A stretch of DNA of 64,000 nt from Chaenocephalus aceratus (lineage: Eukaryota; Chordata; Actinopteri; Perciformes; Channichthyidae): NCBI GenBank assembly GCA_023974075.1, contig CM043797.1, forward strand, positions 34,963,639-35,027,638, read 5' to 3'. The first letter of the stretch is position 1. Every line of letters starts with the position of its first letter. This document shows positions 26,841 through 37,769 of this stretch, piece by piece. The position numbers were made by a program, and so were the translations under genes. Below the pieces are notes generated by a model, which did no database searches, was not told the origin of the DNA, and saw nothing but the letters and a program-made list of their open reading frames with translations.

Positions 26841-27399
26841 GTGAAAAATGTCTTGTAAATGTTTTCTTTCTCTTGAAATTGCATTTCATATTGATGTAAT
26901 CCAAAAGTAACAGAAGGTAATCAGGTTACATTACTTTTAGATTGTGATACTCATTAGGTTGCTGATTACAAAAAAAAAAAAAAATGTTTAAAGTAGCAAC
27001 AGCACATAACATTTTATTTGTCCTCAACAGCGCAGGCACTGCAGAATGATCTATTCACTGACCTAAAATCAAATGCTACCCTCTATCCTGGTTTGCCTTC
27101 TTATTCGACTTTGGACAAGATGGCTTACTGCAGCATCACAACGAGGTCTGAGCAGAGGAGGTCTGGGAATTCTAGGAATACCACAAAGTGCTAAGATTAT
27201 TGACAATGCACTCAGTCTCACACCGGGCTGGGGGATCGATGAGTGGCTAGAAGGACATAAATCAGACTCCTGTGGCTCCACTCCACTCCATGTCACACCC
27301 TAACCCACCCTCCCACCCCAGATCCCCAATTAAATGCACACACACCCTGTAAAACCCCACACATGTATATACGTACTTGTACCCGCAAACACACAATAA

Positions 27400-27401
<2 letters not shown>

Positions 27402-27446
<45 letters not shown>
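27402..27446. repeat. (CA)n microsatellite
   Basis: About 22 uninterrupted CA repeats in dscam intron 1. Confidence 0.97.
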
Positions 27447-27448
<2 letters not shown>

Positions 27449-27785
27449 TACCTCAACCCAAACAAGATGACAGCGCTTTAAAAATTGCTGGGCTAAAAAT
27501 AACCACCACTAACTTGGTCTTAAATCTTAGCATCTGTGCCAGGTTTAAAAATAAAGAGCACTGTCGAGAAACCAAGCTGGACCCATTTGTCTTTCTGTCT
27601 CTGTCTATCCTGGTTTGCCTCCTCCATTATCCCGTAGCCTACTTTAATATTGGGACTGTGGAGCATCAGAAACACGGTAAATGAAATACCTTCTAGAAAT
27701 GCGGTGTTGAATAATAAGAGATGTGGAAAATACTGCAAAGATGCAATGGTTTGAAAACTGAGTGTGAGACAGTGTGAACATATTA

Positions 27786-28276
27786 TTTTAAGAGGACATA
27801 TTCTGCAAATGTTCAAGTTTATATTAGTATTTTGTGCTGGCCGGCTGAGCTGAGATTGGTCAAATACTTAGAGATGTCCCACCCCTTAGCCTATCACGTT
27901 CAATGCGTTGGAGCGCCAGCCAATAGGAGCACGACTGTTACAAAGTGATGTCAGGATGTGGAGGCGTAGTGGGTTGTGCGTTGGTGTTCGGATCAGGGGA
28001 GCACAGGTTCAAACCCCACTGCAGTCAGCATGTCGTTGTGTCCCTGAAGACACTTCACCCCAAATTGCTCCTGTGGGGATTGCCCACAGTACTGAGTATG
28101 TAAGTCGCTTTGGATAAAAGCGTCTAACAAGTAACATGTACTGTAATGTCACTATGTTCAAGAACTTTGGGATGTTAGCATTTGCAGACCATGTACATGC
28201 ACAAAAAACCTTTAAAACACAACCTATAATACAACATGAAAGGGAGAACGCCAAAAGGATAAAATGTCCTCTTTAA
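27786..28276 (+). mobile_element. MITE family D, copy 4, split by a SINE
   Basis: Left part (from AAGAGGACATATTCTGC to GTTACAAAGTGATGTCA) and right part (from CTATGTTCAAGAAC to ATGTCCTCTTTAA) are family D. The SINE at 27954-28145 lies between them. TTAA is present at 28273-28276. Confidence 0.7.
27954..28145 (+). mobile_element. tRNA-derived SINE with LINE-type tail, copy 1
   Basis: The 5' part is tRNA-like: a box A-like GGCGTAGTGGG and box B GGTTCAAACC (28006-28015). A body follows (CATGTCGTTGTGTCCCTGAA, TTGCTCCTGTGGGGATTG). The 3' tail GTAAGTCGCTTTGGATAAAA matches the tail of the L2-type LINE copies at 4337 and 42708. ATGTCA flanks both sides (27948-27953 and 28146-28151). It would be transcribed by RNA polymerase III and mobilised by the LINE; it is not a functional tRNA. 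Confidence 0.85.
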
Positions 28277-28604
28277 GGTGGGCACATATAAGACCAATAC
28301 AAGAGGGAAAAAGAGAAAGACACAAATGCATCATGGCCAGGCCAGAGTCGCAGGGATCAATTCAGCCTTGGGCCTCGCAGTGTGTTGAGTTCAAAGCCTC
28401 GCCCTGGTATGTGGAGGACTGGATTAAGAGGCAGTATTTATGAGGTCCAGCCTGAATGTTTGTCTTGGTGGGTGATTGATAGCAAACTCATCACACCTAC
28501 GCCACCTGTCTTTCCACAGTGAACAAAAGCTGTGGGGCCAATGTGCAGTATGTGTATAAACCATAGACTGGTATAAACTCAGTCTATCAGATGCAGGCTT
28601 GGGG

Positions 28605-28740
28605 TGTAACAGATTACATCTAAGCAAGCAGGATACAAGAACAAATAACTGTACTCCCTGACAGTTACATAAAATCTGACGTTATTGGATTGCATTTAAA
28701 AAAAAAATGGAGAATACTAGCAGGATTACAATGTTACTAC
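28605..28740. mobile_element. repeat family F fragment
   Basis: GTGTAACAGATTACATCTAAG at the left and AGAATACTAGCAGGATTACA on the right match the left ends of the copies at 25495 and 52085. It directly abuts the minisatellite at 28762. Confidence 0.5.
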
Positions 28741-28761
28741 TAGACGGGGCATCAGATAAAT

Positions 28762-29075
28762 CAGCAGAAGAAGACAGACAGGGAGTAAACATTAACGGGA
28801 ACAGCAGAAGAAGATAGAAAGTAAACACTAACGGGAACAGCAGAAGAAGACAGACAGGAAGTAAACATTAACGGGAACAGCAGAAGAAGACAGACAAGAA
28901 GTAAACACTAACGGGAACAGCAGAAGAAGACAGACAGGAAGTAAACATTAATGGGAACAGCAGAAAAAGACAGAAAGTAAACACTAATGGGAACAGCAGA
29001 GGAAGACAGACAGGAAGTAAACTCGAACAGGAACAGCAGAGGAAGACAGACAGGAAGTAAACTCTAACAGGAACA
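28762..29075. repeat. minisatellite, 36-40 bp unit, about 8 copies
   Basis: Units of the form CAGCAGAAGAAGACAGACAG + GAAGTAAACATTAACGGGAA start at about 28762, 28802, 28838, 28878, 28918, 28956, 28995 and 29034. Two lengths alternate because ACAGACAGG is sometimes shortened to AAAG-type. Repeats are contiguous without unique spacers, so it is not CRISPR-like. It lies in dscam intron 1. Confidence 0.9.
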
Positions 29076-29639
29076 CGGTATGGGCTCTGTAGTGTTTAAA
29101 GAATAGTTAATCGTATATAAAAAGTTAACAGACTTAGGTCAAGTTCTGTCATGTCTGAGGTATGTATTTTCTAAACCTTTGCACTCTTCGTCCTTAAATC
29201 TTTGAAACTAAATCAATAAAGAAGCACTCCAGCAGAGAGCAGAGGGGCTCTTTCTTGACTTAGGCTGTTTTAAAACTGTCAAAATAAAGCCTTGACACCA
29301 GATCCTCCCCTACAGTACCTGCGCAGCACAGCACAGTAATATAACATGTCACTTTGACAGGTGCTGAGTGAATTAAAAACATCCTCTCTGCTGAGAACCC
29401 TGTCTGAGAGGGAAACCCCCGCCAGATGTACTACAACCTCACTTTGCACGCATGATCAAACACCTACATCTGGATGCTGAGGGCTTCTCTGCTCTTCCCC
29501 ACAGATGCTAAATGATATCGTTAACATTTTAATGCAAGAGACATTTACACGCGGGCTTGCGCAATTACACCTCTGATTCAGTGGAATCCAGACAGACACA
29601 GTGTGATCGGTAATTAGATTTTACATTGGGTGAAACACG

Positions 29640-29673
29640 GCACACACACACACACACACACATACACACACAC
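29640..29673. repeat. (CA)n microsatellite, interrupted
   Basis: A short CA run with one CATA interruption. Confidence 0.9.
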
Positions 29674-29984
29674 CAGTCGCCAAAGCTGGCTCCTAATTAG
29701 AGAGCCAGACAGGCTCGAGGAGGTACGGTACAGTAGAGTAGCCCTCATTATACAGCTGGGATGTATGAACTAGGGGATATCTATTATGATCACACATCAG
29801 GGTTTCCATTACCCAACATTAGCAGCCCTTTCAACTGGAGTCCCACACTGAGTCCAGCCGTAACCCAACAAAACCCTCGCACAACTCACACAAGTGAGCA
29901 ACAGTTAAGTGGGTTTGTAAACTTCATTTGGCCCATTAGATATTCATATCAAAGTGAGACTGCATGAGAGGATCTATCACTTGA

Positions 29985-30095
29985 CTGTGCGCTACGTGTT
30001 TCATGGGCTAATTTAATTTCATGAGCTGTGATACCACTTCTGCAACCAAACCATAATTGGTAATTAGTAAACACACTAATGGCAGTGAGTGCAGC
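29985..30095. promoter_or_regulatory. candidate conserved non-coding element
   Basis: Contains CTAATTTAATTTCATGAGC and CCATAATTGGTAATTAGTAA, clustered homeodomain-type cores in non-repetitive sequence in dscam intron 1, just left of a family F repeat. Proposed on motif density only. Confidence 0.2.
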
Positions 30096-30107
30096 GTATG
30101 GCCAGGG

Positions 30108-30905
30108 TTGGAAGGGTGAATGTATTGCGTTACAATTACTTATTACCTGTAAAAAATGTAATCAGTAGGATAAACTGAGTATCAAAATATAAAAGTTATG
30201 TAACCTAATTACTTTAAATTACTTTTGGATTATTTCAAAATCAAATGCAATGCATATAAAGACAAGAGAAAATAAATATGAATACCTAAGTGTATTATCT
30301 AAGAAAAGAGACAAATATAAACCTTTTTAGAGAAACCCACTTTTTATTTAAGAGGACATATTCTGCTCCTGTTCAGGTTCATATTTGTATCTTGTGTCTC
30401 TGTGACATGTCTCCATGCCTTTATGTTCAAAAAGCTCTTTATTGGTCTCATACTGCCTGTGCTGCAGCACCTCTTTTCACCCTCTGTCTGAAACCAGAGC
30501 CCATTCGGCTCTGATTGGTTAGCTGACCGGCTCTGTGGTGATTCGTCAACCGCTTAGAGATGTCCCGCCCCTTAGCCTATCACATACAATGTGTTGGAGC
30601 ACCAGCCAATAGAAGTGCAAGTGTAACATAGTTATGTCACTATTTTCCGGAAGTAAACACAGGAGTCCAATGGAGCCTTTAGACTGCAAACAATCTAAAG
30701 GAAATTCTGAGCAAACTGAAAAAGCTCCGATTTAGTTTGCCACATACAGTATAGAATTATAATTATTTGAACTAGAGGCCGAGGCTAGAGGCCCAAATAA
30801 GAGAAATGTAACAGTAATCTGATTACATTTGTTATGAAACTAAGGAAATTACTTTTTTTGTATCCTTATTAATCTGTTACATGTAATCCACTACTTCCCA
30901 TGCCT
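30108..30905. mobile_element. repeat family F, interrupted by MITE D copy 5
   Basis: The outer parts (AGGGTTGGAAGGGTGAATG... and TCTGTTACATGTAATCCACT) are family F ends. The D-family sequence from TTTAAGAGGACATATTCTGC (about 30349) to AGTAAACACAGGAGTCCAATG (about 30680) sits inside. The D copy's right end is degenerate. Confidence 0.5.
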
Positions 30906-33778
30906 GTGTACGACTGGTCAAGTTTCCCTTTTTTTTGTTTTTCAGAGCGACTGTGACCGCTGATCTTTGGACATTTCGACACCGGGTTCAGAATCACCTC
31001 ACAGCTCCAACAAACGGGTCTCTCATCAGTGCCTTCATCGCATCATGTCGATTTATTGCGATGCAAATATCCCCCAATCTACTTTGGCAGCCAAATTCAA
31101 TCTATCTATCCTCCCCACCGGCTCCCTGTAGCATCTTGATCCAGTGTTCCAGGTTAGTAATAATGTGGGGTCATGTAAAACTGGCAGGCTAACTGATGTT
31201 GGCAGCTATTTACTGTACTGTAAGCTACACTGGGCGAGATGCTTTGGAAGAGCTTCCTTATTTCAAAGTGGATCTGCCTTTACCCCCGTGTAATGTCACG
31301 GCTAATTGAGAGCAAAATTTGATTGCGTGATCCCCGGACCTCTGCGTAAATGTTCATTTATTCGAGATGTCCGAGATAAGCCCCTTTTAAGTCTCGAGAA
31401 TCAGGTTGAGCCGTGTGTACGTCTTACAAATCATGGCAGTGTTTGTGTGAGGAGCCTCGTCTTGTTATGTCTTTGCAATGAGGATTTGAATAGGGCCAGT
31501 TTGGCTCGCTGTGGTTTTGCCTCGAGGCAGCTTTCAGGGAGAAATATTTAATATGTTTCCTCTCCTGTACTGATGAATGAATTTATGGATCATACTGTGA
31601 TAGGCACAGGAAATAGCAAAAGTCTTAAAAAATGACTAAGGAGGACTTTGATTTTAATTTGATTGCTTATGATAAATCAATTTCCATGATGAAAGCAATT
31701 ACAATGTGACATTTTGTGAACACTGTGCATATTTTTATCCATTTTCCCTTCTATTCAATCGATCGCTGGGGTCATTCAGGTGACACGTGCCGTAAAATGA
31801 CCACAATGCAATGTGGATAAGAAGCCCTCTTATCACCTATGCACACACTGATGTAACAGAAGCTGATTAGCTTCTTATCAAGTACTTATGGGTCAACGCA
31901 GTTTTAAGCCACACTCCCAAATCCATCTCCCAAAACATTCCCATTATTTCTTGCCGTCTGCCATTTTGTAGTGCCGTGTGATATGTCTTGGAAGCATAAT
32001 AATAAAACCAAACACAGCAGACAAAATGCATTTGAATCGTGTTTCATTTTTTGACAACACATCGTTTTTTTCTACCCCCATATATAGAGTGAAGGTTTTC
32101 GGGACGCAGCCCCTGACACCCATTGAGGGGGTTACCATAGAGACAGACCAGTGAGCATGTGATAGGCCCAACTCTGAAACAGCGAGAATTGTCTGGAATC
32201 CAATTGCTTTGCTGGTTTCCATCCACAAGGTCATTCATTCATTCATTCATTCTGACACCGCCTGCTCGATACACTTTCATTTTCATGATAATCAACAAAA
32301 ACACCCATCCGCAGAGGACAAAGTCTTATAGCAGGGATCGAAGCGGAATCAAATGCAAAAAATCCTCCATGATAGCGGCGCGAAAACACACACAAAGTGT
32401 AACGTCTGCACCCAACGCCGTCTTGCTGCTTAATCCCTATCAGTTGTTTTTCCACAGGCCTCCTCCATAATCCCTCATGCAATAACCGGACACAATCTTG
32501 CATGGCAGTTGATCTAATGTCAGAGGCAGATGATTATGATTAATGAGGATTCCTTATTGTTCCTTTATGAGTTTCAGCACAAGCTGGGCTGAGGGAGATA
32601 CCATTTTATATGGAGTCAGTGTCAATAAACCGTAGCGACGACACAGAAACAAAAATCCATTTCCAAAGCGTTATTTTATCACGCCAGCCAGAAGGGGAAA
32701 ATCCATTTTGGGGATATCATATCTAAATGTGTTTATAACCTGTACATTTCCAAATTTTTGCTTTGTGAATTCAGCTTTTTTCACACGAATGCAGCCAACC
32801 GCGGGGCTTGATTTTGGTTTCAGTGTACGTGAACAATCCCCATCTTGTCACCCTGATGTGTTTTCTCACAGACGTTTCCATTTTCTTTCCTTCTCCATCT
32901 TCGACTCTCCCCTTTTTTTTTTTTTTGCCTTGTTTTTCGTACACACCCAGTCAGCCATAATCCCTCCCTGTTAGAAGGGGCTCTGACCAATAAGTGAATG
33001 CAATAAACTGTATCAATTTTCTGCTATTGATTATAGATACGAGCACACAGATTTGCGTGCACGGTGTTAGCCGCATGCATGTGTGCACTACACTCGCTCA
33101 AAAACGTACATGGAATACAAGGCGAACAAGCAAATGGATGTTTTTGAATACGGCATTTGAATGGAGAATGAGACTTTGGGCTATTTGAATGGAAAATGTG
33201 TGTCACATTTTTTGTTTTTTTTTAAATTGTGACCTCTGTGGAATGTGTCTCATAATCAACATTACATGTTTGTATTACTTACAAGAACAATTTGTACTAA
33301 TGGTGCTGAATCACTGAAGGTAAATTACATAAAGCTGTATACATTGGAGACGAAATTGCATGTCGAGATTTTGGGAACACTGAACGACCCATAATTACAA
33401 AAATGTTTGCTTCACACGTATTCATAATGAAAATATGTATTAGATATGGGTAAAACATTTTCATTTTAATGAATTATAATAGTTTAGGCCACTTTAAACT
33501 TGAAAAATATGCTAACTGTGGGGGAGGGGGGAAGGGGTTAAACCAAATATCCATTATATCAAATACGTCACTTATTACTAAGGGCCACGGTGGAGCAGAA
33601 TAAGTATCATTAGGCATCAAATAAAAACAAATTGCATTAATGAGATTAACACATTTAAAAATTAATCTTAAATCCTCAAATCAATAAAATAAGTGTAATT
33701 CATTTTTTTTAAAGGCCCAAACATACATAATTTATGCTTTTTATTTCATCTGGCTCAGGATGTAACTGAAGGCCAGTG

Positions 33779-33779
<1 letters not shown>

Positions 33780-33842
<63 letters not shown>
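33780..33842. repeat. (GT)n microsatellite
   Basis: About 31 uninterrupted GT repeats, 210 bp from dscam exon 1 on the intron side. A potential Z-DNA former. Confidence 0.98.
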
Positions 33843-33845
<3 letters not shown>

Positions 33846-34050
33846 AGGAGAGATTGTAAACGCAATAGATGCCTCGCCCGTGTCTCTCCCTATGTGAAGG
33901 GTGTCAGCCTTTTTGACAAGCATATAAAATCAATTTCATGTGGGTCACAGGTGACCTCCACCCTGCCTCACTTAGCCGCTGATTTGCCTCATGCAATAGG
34001 TAATGAGCACTAATAATTAAACAACAACAAAATGAGCGGAATAAACTTAC

Positions 34051-34093
34051 CATTCAAGATGCTCTGGAAAAAGATAAAAGCCAATATCCACAT
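34051..34093 (-). CDS. dscam: dscam exon 1, coding part (signal peptide)
   Basis: ATG at 34093 opens MWILAFIFFQSILN and one base of codon 15. The donor is AATG|GTAAGTTTAT (cut after 34051), a phase-1 junction that joins exon 2 to complete a secretion signal. It is very close to the human start MWILALSLFQSF as I recall it, which is why I choose this ATG. An in-frame ATG 120 bases upstream (34213) would add 40 basic, low-hydrophobicity residues in front of the signal peptide; I consider it part of the leader. The context around the chosen start is GGCATGT, with a purine at -3. Confidence 0.93.
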
Positions 34094-34411
34094 GCCTGCT
34101 CCGTTCAATCCCCCCAAGCTATGCTTTCTCTTCTTCCTCCGACCGGTGCCTCCCTGGGTTTCTCTTCTGTGCGCTTGGGGTAAGGTTAAACATTTGCCAC
34201 TGTCTTGATGCAAACCGGTCCAAGTATCTACTTTTAATATCTCCTTCCTTACTTTTTCGTTACACTGAGGTTTTTTCTTCCTCTGCGCCCTCTCTTTGCG
34301 CTCGGATCATAAATGCGCGTGTGTGATTGTCTTGGGGAGAGCTGTGCTCACTCTCCTCCTCTGCTCCGCGTCTTGCTGCTTATTCAAAAGGATGCTGAAT
34401 GGGTGAAGCCC

Positions 34412-34412
<1 letters not shown>
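34094..34412 (-). promoter_or_regulatory. dscam 5' untranslated / proximal promoter region
   Basis: The sequence upstream of the start is purine-rich on the coding strand (AGGAAGAAGAGAAAGCATAG) and contains the in-frame upstream ATG at 34213. No clear TATA box is seen. A long GT tract begins at 34413, setting a natural outer limit. The transcription start site cannot be placed from sequence alone. Confidence 0.4.
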
Positions 34413-34486
<74 letters not shown>

Positions 34487-34520
34487 GTGTGTGTGTGTAT
34501 GTGTGTGTGGGTGTGTGTGT
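34413..34520. repeat. long (GT)n microsatellite upstream of dscam
   Basis: About 36 GT repeats followed by interrupted GT-rich sequence, about 320 bp upstream of the dscam start codon. With the GT tract at 33780-33842, it brackets the first exon. Confidence 0.97.
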
Positions 34521-35322
34521 AGCTGAGTCAGAGCCGGGTACGAGCGAAAACAAAAAACTGCAAAAAAAAAACTATTTCTTAAAAAAGCTCCGATTTCTTA
34601 AATAATAAAAGAATGACTGACGGATCATCCTTTGAGAGGAAAAAAAGAATATATTGGAAAAAATTAAATAACTAAAAGAAGCAAACAAGGGAGAGAGGGT
34701 GGTAGAATAAGAATGAAAAGTAGGTTTTTTCTGAGGACTCCAAAGTCAGATCATCGCCTCTGAGCGTCCAGCAAGAGGCGAGCAAGCGCATCTTCCCCGC
34801 TGCATGCCGCTCTCTAATCGCACCTCCCTGACTCTCTGAGCATTACACAGAATAACCCTCTGCCTGCCCCTGCAGACGCTTTAATTCCTCATTGCCTTAA
34901 AGGAGCAGAGGCGGATACCGGCCGGTCCTGAGGGCAAGCAACTGCTGGAGGTGAGCGCGCACAGAGAGGGGGCATTTGCATTAAGGAAATGAGCAGCACC
35001 TGACGCACCGAGGCAGCAGGATAACATTTTTACGCACGGAGATGTTCCGTCTGTGGATGTTGCAGGTGTACTCCGCACTAAAGAGCAGAGCTGACTTGAA
35101 TGAAACCAATAGAGTATTTCTCCTACGGATACTGGATACAACAAAAAAACAGAGCAGAGTCCCCTGTAGGAATGGAAATGTACAAGGACATCCAATGACG
35201 CATGTTTTTTTATTAATTTGAATCCCACTTTTAAGTTGATTTGACAATGGTGAGGATATTGAAAGAAAAACAACATTTTGTCAGTGGTTGCAGCAGGGTT
35301 AAAACATCCCCCACCCCTAAAG

Positions 35323-35356
<34 letters not shown>

Positions 35357-36591
35357 GCACGCACACACACACTCCATCCCGCCCCCCTCAACCCCATAAT
35401 CCACCACCACCCCTCCATTTTAATGCCTGCCTTGAAGTCAAGGGTTGTAGCAGTAGGCAGTGGGAGCCTGTGGGCCTGTCCACATGCAGAGCCCGGGCAC
35501 ACTGGCTGTGATATAACCAGCAGGGCAGTCTGCATCTCGTTCTCTATTCCACGTGACAGAATTCAAAGTGAAATCCAGTTTATTTACCCCAGGATATTCA
35601 TTTTCATCGCTATTATATCTGGACTGGAGAGGATTCTGCATTCTTAGCGTGTGCAAAAGGAAAAACAATTCATGGTGTTTGGTTTGGATCACTCTGCCTT
35701 CTTTTTTAATCAAGGGGATATAAATGCTCCATGCTGATGTCCATGTATGAAGTGCATGTTGTGTAAACAAATTAATTAGCAGCAAAACAATCACTGCTCT
35801 GCATTTCCTGCAACAGAACACACTGTTTATACTTCAGGTTGTATTCTGCAATTAAATTATATCATCACAGTTGTCCTCTTCTTCAACTATTGTGTCCCAA
35901 AAATGTGGTGTTTAATTGAGTAAGAGGATCATTTTTACTTACCCTAAGCCGTAAGATAACCCAAACAAGTTGAAGCCTGTGTAATGTGAGGAGAAAAACA
36001 CGGGTGAATCAGGGCAGTGGGTCAGAGATCCTGCCCGTCATTTAGAGTGGATTAGGAGCACTGTGCCTGGGATTCAGCCCCAGATTCTTGACATGGGTGG
36101 GAGAGTAAGTTCATTAGCCGCAGCAGACTGTGAGATATGATCACTTGAGAGGGGAGAGGATGCAATAGAAGCATGGCGGCAGGTTATCAGACCTTTGATG
36201 CACATTCTGATTTCCAGCACTGCAGTTTTATTCACCTTATGCTTCGCCTGCTCAAGGGCACTTCCACGTTGCCTTCTTTTGTGTATACTTACTGTGACAG
36301 CGTCATTTCTATGATTTTGAATCACGTCGCCAGCTTTTTTCAAACTTTACTTGCCAAAGAAAAATGTTTATAAGCTTTAAAATAAAGTAAGTTTTTATAA
36401 GTAATAACACAAATCAAGCGAGAAAGCAATAATTTAGAACACCAGTATGAGATTTGTTTATCCAAATAACGCACATTTCGTAATATTTGGCAATGTTTTG
36501 GAGCTGTGAGAAGCTTTATAAGAGCTAAGTCAGTCAGCTAAGAAAAATCATGTCAACAATGTGCTTATAATTACTCTCACATAATAGTTTA
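34521..36591. other. intergenic, upstream of dscam; no gene seen
   Basis: Apart from the CA tract at 35323-35372, I see no repeat or coding exon. Distal dscam promoter or enhancers could lie here. The 163-codon minus frame at 34881-35372 runs into the CA repeat and resembles no known protein. Confidence 0.5.
35323..35372. repeat. (CA)n microsatellite with CACG interruptions
   Basis: CA repeats interrupted by three CACG units. The long Cys/Val frames on the minus strand here are artefacts. Confidence 0.95.
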
Positions 36592-36984
36592 TTAAAGGTG
36601 GGGTAGGTAAGTTTGAGAAACCGGCTCGAGATACACTTTTTGTTATATTCCATGGAATGCTCTTAACATCCCGATAGCAATGAATATCTGAAGTGCTTTG
36701 ACACAAAATCCATACAAAAATGTCATCTGTGGAAGCCGTAGTACTGTAAAAAGCACGACCAATCAATGGCCCGGCTAAAATGATTGGATGGCCTACCTGC
36801 CTGTCAGCCTTCCATCTGTGCACAAACTTATCTCGTGCCCTCATTGGTCATGTGCGCGTTCGTGTCATGTCGTGTGTGTTGGAGGAGGGGCTCTGTGAGG
36901 AAGTAGCAGATTTCTTCCGGCTGCGTATTTCAAATTCTAGCGCACTCGAGCCGGTTTCTCCAAAATTACCTACCCCACCTTTAA
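36592..36984 (+). mobile_element. TTAA MITE family C, copy 4 (complete)
   Basis: The best-preserved copy. TTAA on both sides (36592-36595 and 36981-36984), with ends AAAGGTGGGGTAGGTAAGTT and TTACCTACCCCACCTTTAA in inverted orientation. GAGAAACCGGCTCGAG near the left end mirrors CTCGAGCCGGTTTCTC near the right end. Non-coding. Confidence 0.88.
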
Positions 36985-37769
36985 TGTGCACTGTCCCTAT
37001 TAAATCAACTTACAAATAAATTATAGATGGCGTAATTTAGCTAACAAGTTTGTTATATGTTAGCTAGCTTAAAAAATAGATAGCTAACGTTCGCTCGCTA
37101 AGTAGCACACTCACAGGTTACAGTTTTTCTCAATTGCTAAACCCACTATTTAGAATTAAAATTCATTTCTTCAAAACAACAACATAGCCATCTAAACAGA
37201 AACACACTTGCCATAACTCTGAATATCTTTTTCAAAATGCACTTACATGACCAAAACTGAAAATACTGGTCACAAAAAGATCAAAACAGAACAAATTGTC
37301 CTCTAATGAGACAAATGTGTTTTCAATAACTGAAACTCCGGTCACCATAATAACACATTCTACCATAACAATATACATTTCTTGCAAAGTGCTCTAAGGC
37401 ACTCAAAACTAAAAAATACCCCTTCCAAAACCAGATACCTTCTCCCAAAACAAACATTTGTCAGCTCATTAGAAGACTATTTGAACAGTCATTACTAAGT
37501 GGCACACTAAATACTGACTACAATCATCAATACACAAACTCAAGCTATCGATATTGAAAACTGAACGGAAAACTGACAAGTTAGGAGAAACAAACTACAT
37601 ATAGGAAAAACAGTATGTTACTGTAACTATGTCATTGTTTGTATTGTCTCATTTTCAGAAGAGCACGTAACAGAAACAAAAGATGAATAGCAATACACTG
37701 GAAACAAAATAACATGGGTAAATGATGTAAATCAGCAGTAAAGCAGAGAATGAGATCTATATCAGCTTT

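Larger units (their letters stand above)
25495..26995. mobile_element. repeat family F, interrupted by MITE C copies 2 and 3
   Basis: The left part (25495-25760; GGATAACTAGCAGGATTACA, GGATCAGATTGTATTTCTTC) matches 28605-28740 and 52085-52375. The right part (26841-26995; AATCCAAAAGTAAC, TCAGGTTACATTACTTTTAG) matches the right half of the copy at 52085-52375. The gap is filled by the C-family pair at 26036-26840. A common fish non-coding DNA repeat of the 'ATTACATGTAAT' type. Confidence 0.5.

Noticed and set aside
27954..28145. Possible tRNA gene
   Set aside because: Box A/B-like motifs are present, but the 3' half does not fold as a tRNA, a LINE tail follows, and a second copy exists; it is a SINE.
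28762..29075. CRISPR-like regular repeats
   Set aside because: Units are contiguous with no unique spacers, in a vertebrate intron; it is a minisatellite.
34881..35372. Minus-strand frame of 163 codons upstream of dscam
   Set aside because: Begins in a CA microsatellite (Cys/Val run) and resembles no protein.
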